A DNA stretch of 64,000 bases from Kocuria rosea (lineage in GTDB: Bacteria > Actinomycetota > Actinomycetes > Actinomycetales > Micrococcaceae), in NCBI RefSeq assembly GCF_006094695.1, contig NZ_CP035103.1:682001-746000 (forward strand), read 5' to 3'. Shown here one piece after another: positions 16,614-24,866 of this stretch. Every line of letters begins with the position of its first letter. The first letter of the stretch is position 1. Position numbers and translations under genes: made by a program. The notes below the pieces were generated by a model. That model worked only from the letters and a program-made list of their open reading frames with translations, was not told the origin of the DNA and made no database searches.

Positions 16614-17864
16614 TCACAGGAAGGGGCGCAGCGGCACCAGGACGGTCTCGGCGAACCAGGCCGCGGGGGACCGCTCGTCCCACCGGCCCGCGGTCAGCTC
16701 CCGGCAGTTCTCGCTGTCGGCGGCGAAGACCGCCTCCATGTCCGCGGCCACGTCCCGGTCGTGGATCTCGAGGTTCGTCTCGTAGTTGAAGCCCAGGCTC
16801 AGCCGGTCGATGTTGGCGGTGCCGACGATCGACCACTGCCCGTCGATCGTCGCGGTCTTGGCGTGGATCATGGCGTGGCGGTAGAGCAGCACGGTGATGT
16901 CCGCGGCCAGCAGGGTCGAGTAGAAGCCGCGGGAGAGCCAGTCGGCGAGCACGTGGTTGGAGTCCTCGGGCAGGATGACGCGCACGTCCACGCCCCGCCG
17001 GGACGCCTCGATCAGGGCGGAGAGGATCTGCTGGTCGGGGATGAAGTAGGCGGTGGTCAGGTAGATGTGGTCCGTGGCCCGGTGGATCGCGTCGAGGTAG
17101 ACGCTGCGGATCGGGTACACGAGGCTGGCCGGGATGTTGTTGATCGCGCGCACCCGCGAGTCCCAGGAGCCGGGGTTCACGTGCGGGAGCTTCGGCCGCC
17201 GCGCCGAGGGGTGGTTCCACACCGCGGCGAAGGAGTGGCCCAGCTCGAAGGCGGCGGGGCCGGTGAGCCGCACGTGGGTGTCCCGCCACTGCGTGGCGTA
17301 GAGCGAGCCGAGGTTGTAGCCGCCCACGAACCCGACCTCGTCGTCGACCACCAGCAGCTTGCGGTGGGTCAGCCCGGTCGCCTGCAGGGGGCTCAGCAGC
17401 AGGCGCGGGCGCAGGACGGGGAACCGGAAGACGTGCACGTCCGGGTGGAAGCGGTAGAAGCCGCGGGGCACCACGAGGTTGCCGAAGCCGTCGTACATGA
17501 CGTGCACCTCGACACCGCGGGCGGCGGCGTCGTTGACGGCGTCCAGGAACTCGCGCCCGACCTCGTCGTCCTTCCAGATGAAGGTCTCCAGCAGCACCCG
17601 GTGCCGGGCGCCGCGGATCGCGGCGAGCATGTCCCGGTAGAGGTCCTCGCCGTAGGTGTAGATCGTGGTGCCGGTCTCCGCGACCGTGTGCTCGAACGTG
17701 CCCGGGCGGGGGAACCCGGAGCGCCTCGAGCGGCTCCGGCGCTTGATCGCGTCGGTGGCCACCAGGGTGGCCACCACCGCCGCCTGCACGGCCACCATGC
17801 CCAGGGCGGAGCGGACGGCGAACGAACGGAGCAGGCGGGGCCCGGAGGAACGAGGAATTCTCAT
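16614..17864 (-). CDS. cls: Cardiolipin synthase, phospholipase D type
   Basis: A 416-aa membrane enzyme that joins two phosphatidylglycerol molecules to cardiolipin. It has two HKD motifs: His167-Lys169 in LTHRKLLVVDD and His334-Lys336 in MIHAKTATIDG, the second followed by WSIVGTANIDRLS. One N-terminal membrane segment lies at about residues 15-40. Most bacterial Cls enzymes carry a two-helix PLDc_N domain at the N-terminus; here that domain is in a separate protein encoded immediately upstream. The ATG at 17864 is preceded by a leaderless-type -10 rather than an RBS. Confidence 0.88.
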   Translation of the reverse strand: MRIPRSSGPRLLRSFAVRSALGMVAVQAAVVATLVATDAIKRRSRSRRSGFPRPGTFEHTVAETGTTIYTYGEDLYRDMLAAIRGARHRVLLETFIWKDDEVGREFLDAVNDAAARGVEVHVMYDGFGNLVVPRGFYRFHPDVHVFRFPVLRPRLLLSPLQATGLTHRKLLVVDDEVGFVGGYNLGSLYATQWRDTHVRLTGPAAFELGHSFAAVWNHPSARRPKLPHVNPGSWDSRVRAINNIPASLVYPIRSVYLDAIHRATDHIYLTTAYFIPDQQILSALIEASRRGVDVRVILPEDSNHVLADWLSRGFYSTLLAADITVLLYRHAMIHAKTATIDGQWSIVGTANIDRLSLGFNYETNLEIHDRDVAADMEAVFAADSENCRELTAGRWDERSPAAWFAETVLVPLRPFL

Positions 17865-17876
17865 CCGCGAAGCCTA
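17862..17876 (-). promoter_or_regulatory. Leaderless-type promoter of cls
   Basis: On the minus strand TAGGCT (17876-17871) is followed by TCGCGG and the ATG at 17864. Confidence 0.5.
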
Positions 17877-17906
17877 CCCGGGCGCCGCCGGCGGTGCGGG
17901 GCGGCC

Positions 17907-18380
17907 TCAGACCGTCCGCGCCGCCGCCCGGCCCGCGGCGTCGTCCTCCGCACCGTCCTCCGCGCCGCCACCCGTCGACGACGACGGTGCTGCGGTCGTG
18001 CCGCCGGCGGTCGGCCCGTCCGCGCCCGGGGAGCCGTCGCCCAGGAGCCGGGCCTTCTCGGCCTCGAACTCCCCGGCGGTCAGCGCGCCGCGGTCCCGGA
18101 GGTCCGCCAGGAGCGTCAGCTGGTGGGCACGGCCCCCGTCACCCGGCCCCGGACGCGACCGGGCCGCCGCGAGGCGCTGCTCCTCGGCGGCGCCGACGGA
18201 CCGGGTGAGGAGATAGACCAGCGGTCCCACGAACGGCAGCAGGACGATCACGAGCGCCCACAGCACCTTCGTCCCGCCCCTGATGTCCTCACGGCGGGTG
18301 ATGTCGACCAGCGCCACGCCCCAGAGCAGGGCCAGCGGCGTCCAGATCACCAGCAGCCACAGAAACTCCCAGAAGTTCAT
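17907..18380 (-). CDS. PLDc_N-SHOCT membrane protein
   Basis: A 157-aa protein with two membrane helices at about 6-27 and 38-59, separated by DITRREDIRGGTKVLW, the pattern of the PLDc_N domain (N-terminal membrane domain of cardiolipin synthases). A SHOCT module follows at about 88-113 (LLADLRDRGALTAGEFEAEKARLL), then a low-complexity acidic tail. The ATG overlaps the stop of the LuxR-type gene by 4 bp, so it is made from the regulator's transcript, and cls follows 42 bp downstream. It may anchor or modulate Cls; SHOCT domains are thought to mediate oligomerisation. Confidence 0.8.
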   Translation of the reverse strand: MNFWEFLWLLVIWTPLALLWGVALVDITRREDIRGGTKVLWALVIVLLPFVGPLVYLLTRSVGAAEEQRLAAARSRPGPGDGGRAHQLTLLADLRDRGALTAGEFEAEKARLLGDGSPGADGPTAGGTTAAPSSSTGGGAEDGAEDDAAGRAAARTV

Positions 18381-21196
18381 GAGGTCCTCCCCGGTCCGGC
18401 GGGGCTCTCGGCGTCCCCGGGTTCACCTCCAGGGTCCCGCTCCGCCGCGGGCCGGGCCTCACCCGGCGCGGGTGATCCGGGGGACCCGTCGAGGGTCGTG
18501 TGCTCCAGGAGGCCGAGCGTCCGGGCGCGGAGCACGGCCTCCCGCCGGGTGCTGACGCCGAGCTTGCGGTACAGGGACTTCAGGTGCGCCTTGACGGTGT
18601 TCACCGACAGGTACAGCTCGGCGCCGACCTCCGTGTTGCTCATCATCGTCGGCAGCAGCAGGAGCACGCTGCGCTCGCGGCTGGTCAGCGACTCCAGCAC
18701 GGCCGGTGCGCGGGCGGGGGTGCTGCCGCCGAGGAGGTCCAGGACGGTCCCGACGAACTCCCGGTGCGTGCCCACGGCCCGCCGGTGCAGCTCCAGCAGT
18801 CTCCTGACCCGCTGCCCGTCCACGAGCAGGAAGGGGCGCACGATGTGCTCGGGGGCCGCCACGGCCAGACAACGCCCGAGGCAGGCATGGGCCTGCACCT
18901 CGTCGCGGAGCCGGTCGTGGGCGAGGGCCGCCAGCAGCCAGGCCTCGACGGCGGGTCCTCCGTCCACCTCGGTCTCCCGGAACAGGTGCTGCAGCTGCCG
19001 CAGGCACTGCGCGGGGTCGTTGGTCTCCAGCAGGGCCCGGGCCCGCAGGACGATCCGGTGCCCGTGGGGCCGCCCCCGGGACGGGGCGGTGACGGGCGGG
19101 TCGCCGAGCAGCGCCGGGACGGCGGCGGGCCGTCCCTCCGCCAGGAGGATCTCGGCCCGGACCAGCTCGCACCACTGGGCGAGGAAGTCCGGCATCGCCC
19201 AGTCCTGCGTGCTCCCGCGCAGCCGCCCCAGGAGGTGCCGGGCCGCGGTCACGTCCCCCTTCGAGAGCTCGAGCCGCACGCCCACCAGGGCCAGGCCGGT
19301 CTCCGCGTAGCGGTCCGGCACCCGGCCCACGCACGCCCTCCCGCGGTCGAGGGCGGCGGCGCAGGCCCCGACGTCGTGCTCCAGGAGCCGGATCACCGCC
19401 TCCGCCAGGAACGCCGTGGCCGTCAGCGGGAGGAAGGTCCAGCCGGACTCCTCCGCGACGGCCAGTGCGACGTCCACCTCGCGGCGAGCCTCCCGCAGCC
19501 GGCCGCGCATCGCCTTCAGGGCGGCGAGGTTCCCGTGCAGGTGCAGCGCGAGCACCGGGGTCATGGCGGAGCGGTCCGCGAGGGCCGCGACCGTCCGGGT
19601 GAGGGTGGTCTCGGCGGCGCCGAGCTCACCGGTCCACAGGAGGCCCATGGCCAGCACCGTGGCGGTGGCGATGCGGTACACGGGGGCGGCCGGGAGCTCC
19701 TCGGGGAGCACCTCGTCCAGCTGCCGGATCGCGGTCCTGGAACGGCGGACCTGCTCGGTGGCGTCCGCATGCATCCACGCCAGAACGGCGTCGAGCGTGG
19801 CGAGCACCACCGTGGTCAGCCGGGCGTCCTGCGCGGACAGCCGGGGCAGCAGCTCGCGGGCGCGCGCGGCGTGGGAGGCGACCCCCACCGGGTCGTAGGC
19901 GGCGTAGCGCACGGCGGCGATCGCGGCGGCCACCTCGCAGTCCCGGGCGACCAGCTCGTCCGGCACGCCGCTGAGCAGCGCGACGACGGCCGCGCGGTCC
20001 GTGCCCAGGACCTCCGCGCCGGCGCTGCGCAGGACGAACCGGGCCAGCGCCGGCCAGTCCTGCGCCGCGCGCAGGTGCCGGGCCGCTTCGAGCAGCTCCC
20101 TGTGGGCCGCGAACCAGCCCGCGGCGCGCCGGTGCAGGACGGCCTGCCGCGCGGGGTCCTCCGCCCTGAGCCGGTGGCGCAGCAGGTCGGCGAAGAGGTG
20201 GTGGTAGCGGTACCACTTCCGCCGGTCGTCGAGGGCGACCACGAAGAGGTTCTCGTGCTCGAGCCTGGCCAGCAGCCGCTGGCCGTCGCTGCGGCCCGTC
20301 AGGGTGTCGGCGAGCTCGCCCGAGACGCGCCGGACCACGCAGGTGTCGAGCAGGAACCGGGTCAGCGCGGGCTCCTGCTGCGCGAGGACCTCCTCGGTGA
20401 AGTAGTCGGCGGGACCGCGCTGGTCCCCGGCCAGTCCGCGGACGGCCGCGCCCACGTCCTCGGCGCCCTCGAGGGCCAGCGCGGCGAGACGGAGCCCTGC
20501 CGCCCAGCCCTCCGTCCTCGTCAGCAGCACGGCCAGCTGCGGCGGTGTGGGGGCGACCTCTTGGGCGGCGAGGAGCTCCAGGGCCTCCGCGGGGTCGAAG
20601 CGGAGGTCGTCGGCGCGGAGCTCCGTCAGCCGGCCGCTCAGCCGCAGCCGCTGCAGCGGCAGGTCCGGGTCGCTGCGGGTGGCGATCACCGGGCGGAGGG
20701 CGCCGAGGTCCTTCCGGGCCGCCGCGGCCAGGGTCTCCTCGGCGGGCGAGCCCGCGATGCGGTGCAGGTCGTCGAGCACGAGCACCCGCGGCGCCGGGAG
20801 CAGCCCGCAGGCCTCCACCAGGAGGTCGACGAAGCGGGGGTCGTGGGTCGGCGGGGCGCGCAGACCGGCCAGGGCGCTCCCGGGGCCGACGTCGGACGCG
20901 GCCTGCAGGGACGCCAGGACGCGGGCCCAGAGCTGCTGGGGGTCCCGGTCCTCGGGCTCCACCGACAGCCAGGCCACGGGCGGGCGGCGCGGTGCGGCCC
21001 ACCCCGACAGGAGCAGCGTCTTGCCCGCCCCCGCCGGGGCGGAGACGACCACGGTGCCGGCGGCCACCCCGGCGTCGAGCATCCGCTCGAGACGCGGGCG
21101 GCGCACCGTCCTGGCGGGCACCCGGGGGATCGAGGAGCGCGTGGCGGACAGCGGTTCCGGCGGCGGTGGACGAGCCCCGCTCCGTTCGCCCGTCAT
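18377..21196 (-). CDS. MalT-like LuxR family regulator with AAA/STAND ATPase (LAL type)
   Basis: A 939-aa signal-transduction ATPase and transcription factor. Walker A APAGAGKT is at residues 53-60 and Walker B VLVLDDLH at about 138-145. Helical repeats of MalT type fill the middle, beginning with YRYHHLFADLLRHRL, and the C-terminal LuxR HTH at about 835-895 reads LTSRERSVLLLLPTMMSNTEVG and LSVNTVKAHLKSLYRKLGV. Length and order match the LAL family. It probably activates its targets when an inducer and ATP are bound. A 27-bp inverted repeat just upstream is the likely site of action; a related half-length copy lies in its own 3' end. The C-terminal tail after the HTH is long and Pro/Gly-rich. 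Confidence 0.9.
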   Translation of the reverse strand: MTGERSGARPPPPEPLSATRSSIPRVPARTVRRPRLERMLDAGVAAGTVVVSAPAGAGKTLLLSGWAAPRRPPVAWLSVEPEDRDPQQLWARVLASLQAASDVGPGSALAGLRAPPTHDPRFVDLLVEACGLLPAPRVLVLDDLHRIAGSPAEETLAAAARKDLGALRPVIATRSDPDLPLQRLRLSGRLTELRADDLRFDPAEALELLAAQEVAPTPPQLAVLLTRTEGWAAGLRLAALALEGAEDVGAAVRGLAGDQRGPADYFTEEVLAQQEPALTRFLLDTCVVRRVSGELADTLTGRSDGQRLLARLEHENLFVVALDDRRKWYRYHHLFADLLRHRLRAEDPARQAVLHRRAAGWFAAHRELLEAARHLRAAQDWPALARFVLRSAGAEVLGTDRAAVVALLSGVPDELVARDCEVAAAIAAVRYAAYDPVGVASHAARARELLPRLSAQDARLTTVVLATLDAVLAWMHADATEQVRRSRTAIRQLDEVLPEELPAAPVYRIATATVLAMGLLWTGELGAAETTLTRTVAALADRSAMTPVLALHLHGNLAALKAMRGRLREARREVDVALAVAEESGWTFLPLTATAFLAEAVIRLLEHDVGACAAALDRGRACVGRVPDRYAETGLALVGVRLELSKGDVTAARHLLGRLRGSTQDWAMPDFLAQWCELVRAEILLAEGRPAAVPALLGDPPVTAPSRGRPHGHRIVLRARALLETNDPAQCLRQLQHLFRETEVDGGPAVEAWLLAALAHDRLRDEVQAHACLGRCLAVAAPEHIVRPFLLVDGQRVRRLLELHRRAVGTHREFVGTVLDLLGGSTPARAPAVLESLTSRERSVLLLLPTMMSNTEVGAELYLSVNTVKAHLKSLYRKLGVSTRREAVLRARTLGLLEHTTLDGSPGSPAPGEARPAAERDPGGEPGDAESPAGPGRTS
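18459..18475. promoter_or_regulatory. Second copy of the TCACCC-N5-GGGTGA motif inside the LuxR gene
   Basis: TCACCC-GGCGC-GGGTGA at 18459-18475 repeats the core and the 5-bp spacing of the promoter-region palindrome at 21250-21276. It lies about 80 bp upstream (on the minus strand) of the PLDc_N-SHOCT start, so it could control internal transcription. It may be chance. Confidence 0.3.
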
Positions 21197-21208
21197 CCTT
21201 GGAGGCTA
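21194..21208 (-). promoter_or_regulatory. Leaderless-type promoter of the LuxR-type regulator
   Basis: On the minus strand TAGCCT (21208-21203) precedes CCAAGG and the ATG at 21196. Confidence 0.5.
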
Positions 21209-21249
21209 CTCCAGGAGCCCGGATGCCGGAATTGTGTCCGGCCGGCCCG

Positions 21250-21276
21250 CCGCATCACCCGTCGCGGGTGATGCGG
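21250..21276. promoter_or_regulatory. Long inverted-repeat operator between the LuxR regulator and the 4-TM gene
   Basis: Perfect 11-bp arms CCGCATCACCC and GGGTGATGCGG are separated by GTCGC. The site lies in the divergent gap, 54 bp from the LuxR start and 73 bp from the 4-TM protein start, a position suited to control of both. The LuxR-type regulator is the obvious candidate binder. Confidence 0.6.
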
Positions 21277-21348
21277 GGCCCGGCCGTGGGCGCGACAGTG
21301 GGAGCACCGTCCGGCAGGCAGCGGGGCGCAGCAGGACAGGAGACAGCC

Positions 21349-21747
21349 ATGGTCGTGTCGCTTCTCGTGCGGTGGGCGGTGCTGGCGGGGGCGGTCGAGC
21401 TCACCGCGTGGTTGCTCCCGGGGTTCTCCATCGAGGGCGGTCTGCTCTCCCACCTGGTGGTGGCGCTGTTCATCGGCCTCTGCAACGTGCTCGTGCCGCT
21501 CGTCACCGCCCGGCTGCCCCAGCCGGGGTCGGTGGTGCTGCTGGCGCTGCTCACCCTGGCGGTGAACGCGGTGCTCATCTGGGTCTTCTCCGCCCTGACG
21601 GGCCTGCTGGCCGTCTCCGGGCTGCTCGTCGCCGCGCTGGCGGCGCTGCTCATCTCGGTCTTCGCCGCTGTGCTGTCCCTGGTGGCCGATCGGCTCCTGG
21701 CCGCGCGCGCCCAGCGCACCGGTCCGGCCCCCGCCACTCGCGGGTGA
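21349..21747 (+). CDS. Phage-holin-superfamily IV-like 4-TM membrane protein (PF04020 type)
   Basis: A 132-aa protein with RBS AGGAGA. Four hydrophobic helices are visible: SLLVRWAVLAGAVELTAWLLPG, LVVALFIGLCNVLVPLV, VVLLALLTLAVNAVLIW and LVAALAALLISVFAAVLSLV. The G-F-x-I-x-G motif after helix 1 (LLPGFSIEGG) and GLCNVLVPLV in helix 2 are typical of the small membrane family called mycobacterial 4-TMS phage holin superfamily. There is no prophage around it, so holin activity is doubtful. The divergent operator suggests regulation by the LuxR-type protein. Confidence 0.7.
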   Translation: MVVSLLVRWAVLAGAVELTAWLLPGFSIEGGLLSHLVVALFIGLCNVLVPLVTARLPQPGSVVLLALLTLAVNAVLIWVFSALTGLLAVSGLLVAALAALLISVFAAVLSLVADRLLAARAQRTGPAPATRG

Positions 21748-21779
21748 GGCGCCCCGCAGGCGCCGGGAGGGGCGGCGAC

Positions 21780-21792
21780 TACGCTCGTGCCA
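21780..21792 (+). promoter_or_regulatory. Leaderless-type promoter of the Abhydrolase_9 gene
   Basis: TACGCT at 21780-21785 is followed by CGTGCC and the ATG at 21792, with no Shine-Dalgarno. Confidence 0.5.
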
Positions 21793-23507
21793 TGGACCCC
21801 GGTTCCAGCGCCCCCGCCGTGGCGCGCTCGATCGGCCTCGTGCTCGGGCTCGGCCTCTCCGTGGCGGCGGTGACGCCCTCCCTGCTGCCGCGGCCACCCG
21901 TCTTCCAGGGCTTTCTCGCCGGGGTCGGTTTCACGCTCGGCCACGGCCTGGGGGTCCTGCTCGTGGGGCTCGTGCTCCGGGCCGCTGCCGCCCGCCGCAC
22001 CGGCGGACTCCCACCGGCCCGGGGCTCCGGGCGCGACTCCCGCCGGACCGCCGTGCGGGAGTGGGCGGCGGCCGCCGTCCTCGTGGTCCTGGGCTCGCTG
22101 GCCCTGTCCGCCCTGGTGGTCGAGTGGCAGAACGACGTCCGCGCGAACGTGGACATGCCCCCTCGGGCCGCCGCCGGGCTGGGCCCGTTCCTGCTGTCCT
22201 GGGCGCTGACCTCTGCGGCGGGACTGGGGCTCCTGGGCGCGCTGGGCGCCGTGCGGCGGCGCGCCCGCGACCTCGCCCGCCGTCGCGGCGCCGGCGCGGG
22301 CGCGGCCTCGGCCGTCTCCCTGGCCGCCGCGGGCACGGCCGTCCTCCTGGCCGTCCTGCTCGTGGTGCTCGGCGTGCTGGCCGCGGCGGACCGGGTCTAC
22401 GCGGCACTGGACGCGACGACCCCCGAGGGCGTGGCCGAGCCCGGCTCCCGGTGGCGCTCGGCGGGCGGGGGCTCGCCGGTGCGCTGGGAGGCGCTCGGCA
22501 TGCAGGGCCGCGCCTTCGTCGGCGGCGGGCCCACCCCGGCGCAGATCGAGGAGGTGACGGGCCGTCCCGCGGCGGAGCCGGTGCGGGTCTACGTGGGGCT
22601 GGACCAGGCCGCGACGGCCGAGGAGCGCGCCGCCCTGGCCGTGGACGAGCTGCGCCGCACCGGCGGCTTCGAGCGGGAGGTGCTGGTGGTCGCCGCGCCC
22701 ACCGGGTCGGGCTGGCTCGAGCGCCAGTCCGTGGACACCGTGGAGTACCTCAACGCGGGGCGCACGGCGATCGTGGCCACGCAGTACTCCTACCAGCCCA
22801 GCTGGGTCTCCTTCCTCTTCGCCCCGGAGCTGCCCCGCGCCTCGAGCCGGGCGCTGTTCGACGCCGTGCACGCCGAGTGGGCGCGGATGCCGGCGGGGGA
22901 CCGTCCCCGGCTGGTGGTGTACGGGCTGAGCCTCGGCGCCTCCGGGATGCAGTCCGTGTTCGCCGACGTCCCGGAGATGACCCGCCGCACGGACGGCGCC
23001 GTGTTCACCGGTCCGCCGAACAACGCGCAGCCCTGGCGGAGCCTGCAGGAGGGCCGCGACCCCGGCAGCCCCGTGTGGCAGCCGGTCCTGGACCAGGGCC
23101 GGACCGTGCGCTGGCTCTCCGTCCCGGGGGACTTCGACGCCGTGCCCGGGCCGTGGGAGCGCCCGCGGATCGCCTACCTCCAGCACGCCACGGACCCCAT
23201 CACCTGGCTGGACCCCGCCGTGATCTGGCAGCGGCCGGAGTGGCTGGCGGGATCGCAGGCCGAGGGCGGGCGCGCCGCGGACGTGAGCGACGCCATGGTG
23301 TGGATCCCGCTCCTGACCTACCTCCAGCTGGCCGTGGACATGGTCCTGGGCGAGGCCGTCCCGGCCGGCCACGGGCACAACTACGGGGACGTCGCCGTGG
23401 ACGCGTGGGCCGCCGTCCTGCCGGACCACGGCCTGGACGGGCCGGCCCTGGACCGCGTCCGGGAGGTCATCGCCGCCTACCCCTACGAGGACGCCGGGGC
23501 GGACTGA
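21792..23507 (+). CDS. Membrane-anchored alpha/beta hydrolase (Abhydrolase_9 family)
   Basis: A 571-aa protein with several N-terminal membrane segments (roughly residues 10-200) followed by a soluble alpha/beta hydrolase domain. The nucleophile elbow is YGLSLGASGMQSVF (G-L-S-L-G). RVYVGLDQAATAEERAALAVDELRRTGGF, YSYQPSWVSFLF and GPPNNAQPWRSL are features of the PF10081 family with its PF15420 membrane domain. The substrate is unknown; an extracytoplasmic esterase or lipase role is plausible. It ends at a strong hairpin shared with the convergent aminotransferase gene. Confidence 0.78.
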   Translation: MDPGSSAPAVARSIGLVLGLGLSVAAVTPSLLPRPPVFQGFLAGVGFTLGHGLGVLLVGLVLRAAAARRTGGLPPARGSGRDSRRTAVREWAAAAVLVVLGSLALSALVVEWQNDVRANVDMPPRAAAGLGPFLLSWALTSAAGLGLLGALGAVRRRARDLARRRGAGAGAASAVSLAAAGTAVLLAVLLVVLGVLAAADRVYAALDATTPEGVAEPGSRWRSAGGGSPVRWEALGMQGRAFVGGGPTPAQIEEVTGRPAAEPVRVYVGLDQAATAEERAALAVDELRRTGGFEREVLVVAAPTGSGWLERQSVDTVEYLNAGRTAIVATQYSYQPSWVSFLFAPELPRASSRALFDAVHAEWARMPAGDRPRLVVYGLSLGASGMQSVFADVPEMTRRTDGAVFTGPPNNAQPWRSLQEGRDPGSPVWQPVLDQGRTVRWLSVPGDFDAVPGPWERPRIAYLQHATDPITWLDPAVIWQRPEWLAGSQAEGGRAADVSDAMVWIPLLTYLQLAVDMVLGEAVPAGHGHNYGDVAVDAWAAVLPDHGLDGPALDRVREVIAAYPYEDAGAD

Positions 23508-23510
23508 GGC

Positions 23511-23546
23511 CGGCGGCCGGGCGGGGCGCGGTCGTCCCGGCCGCCG
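23511..23546. terminator. Bidirectional hairpin between the hydrolase and aminotransferase genes
   Basis: CGGCGGCCGGG at 23511-23521 pairs perfectly with CCCGGCCGCCG at 23536-23546 around a 14-nt loop, between two convergent stops. Confidence 0.6.
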
Positions 23547-23566
23547 GGTCCCGGGCCGGCCCGGTG

Positions 23567-24862
23567 CTACCGCCCCGTCAGCTCCGCCCGGGCGAGGTCC
23601 AGGGCCCGGGCCAGGCGCTGCACGCCCACCTCCGTGCGCTCCGGGCTCGTGGAGGCGAAGCACAGCCGGAAGGCGTCCTGGAACCGGCCCGAGGGGGACA
23701 GCGCGGGACCGGGGATGAAGGCGACCCCCTCGGCGAGGGCGATCTCGAACAGCCGGGGCGTGGCCACGGCCGCGTCGTCGCCCTGCAGGGTCACCCACAG
23801 GAAGAAGCCGCCCTCGGGGTCGGTCGTGACCACCCGGGAGCCCAGGTGACGGGCGATCGAGGCGTCCATGGCCTGTTTGCGCCGCCGGTACTCCGTGCGC
23901 AGGCCGGCCAGGTGGTCGTCGTAGCCGCCCTGGCGCACGAACCGCTCCACGATGTGCTGACCGGGGACGTTCGTGCAGGTGTCCATGGCCTGCTTGCCGG
24001 CGATCAGCAGCCTCCGCAGCCGCGGGTCGGCGTCCACCCACCCCACGCGCAGCCCCGGGGCGAGGACCTTGGAGAAGGTCCGCACCGAGAACACGAGCGG
24101 GTCGTCCGGGCTGATCTCGCGGAAGCCGGGGACGTCCTCGCCGGCGAAGCGCAGGCCCCCGTACGGGTCGTCGTCGATGATCACGGCCCCCCACCGGTGC
24201 GCGAGGTCCAGGAGGCGCCGCCGGCGCGGCTCGCTCAGCGTGGTGCCGGAGGGGTTCTGGAAGTTCGGGATCGTGTAGACCGCCCGCGGGGTGCGCCCCG
24301 TCTCGGCGACCAGCGTCTCGAGCGCGTCCACGTCCATGCCGTCCTCGTCGACCGGGACCTCGAGCAGGTCCGCGCCGTAGCTGAGGGCGGTGCCGGAGCC
24401 GTTCGTGTAGGTGGGGGACTCGACCACCACGAGGTCGCCCGGGTCCACGAAGAGCTTGAACGCGAGGTCCAGGCCCTGCATGCCGCCGGAGGTGATGACG
24501 AGCCGTTCGGGCCGGGTCGGCTCCGGGGTCGTGGAGTGGTGGGCCACGACGGTCTCGAGCAGACCGGGCTCGCCCTCCGTGGCCCCGTACGTGAACGAGC
24601 CGGCGCCGAGGACCTCGGCGGCGATCCGCCGGAACTGCTCCGTGGGGATCACCTCGGCGGCCGGGGCGCCCATCGCGAAGCGGACGATGTCGTGGGTCTG
24701 GGCGGCGAGCAGGGACGTCGAGGAGTCGATGACCGACCCCACGAGCCCGTCCGCCCGGCGGGCCAGGGGCAGCAGGCCCCGGGCGGGGTCGCCGCCCACC
24801 CCCGCGGTGGGGGCGGTGCGCAGGCCGGCCACGGTGGTGAGGGATGCGGCGGTGGTGGTCAT
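23567..24862 (-). CDS. PLP-dependent class I/II aminotransferase (2-aminoadipate aminotransferase-like)
   Basis: A 431-aa fold-type I enzyme with RBS AGGAAG. FTYGATEGEPGLLE, TSGGMQGLDLAFKLFVDPGD, ESPTYTNG, YTIPNFQNPSGTTLS and DDDPYGGLRF are the PLP pocket; Lys in VRTFSKVLAPGLRVGWV binds PLP. The pattern is that of LysN/MocR-type aminotransferase domains without a regulatory HTH. The start is four bases downstream of the M24 gene stop, so it is the last gene of the operon that includes the semialdehyde dehydrogenase. The amino donor is unknown. Confidence 0.85.
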   Translation of the reverse strand: MTTTAASLTTVAGLRTAPTAGVGGDPARGLLPLARRADGLVGSVIDSSTSLLAAQTHDIVRFAMGAPAAEVIPTEQFRRIAAEVLGAGSFTYGATEGEPGLLETVVAHHSTTPEPTRPERLVITSGGMQGLDLAFKLFVDPGDLVVVESPTYTNGSGTALSYGADLLEVPVDEDGMDVDALETLVAETGRTPRAVYTIPNFQNPSGTTLSEPRRRRLLDLAHRWGAVIIDDDPYGGLRFAGEDVPGFREISPDDPLVFSVRTFSKVLAPGLRVGWVDADPRLRRLLIAGKQAMDTCTNVPGQHIVERFVRQGGYDDHLAGLRTEYRRRKQAMDASIARHLGSRVVTTDPEGGFFLWVTLQGDDAAVATPRLFEIALAEGVAFIPGPALSPSGRFQDAFRLCFASTSPERTEVGVQRLARALDLARAELTGR

Positions 24863-24866
24863 GGGA

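Noticed and set aside
16592..19310. Open frame continuing from the AI-2E remnant into the cls and LuxR regions
   Set aside because: After about 16590 it is antisense to genes with clear catalytic motifs; it only lacks stops because of GC content.
21349..21747. Phage holin function for the 4-TM protein
   Set aside because: No lysis, capsid, integrase or other phage gene is nearby; the name reflects a superfamily only.
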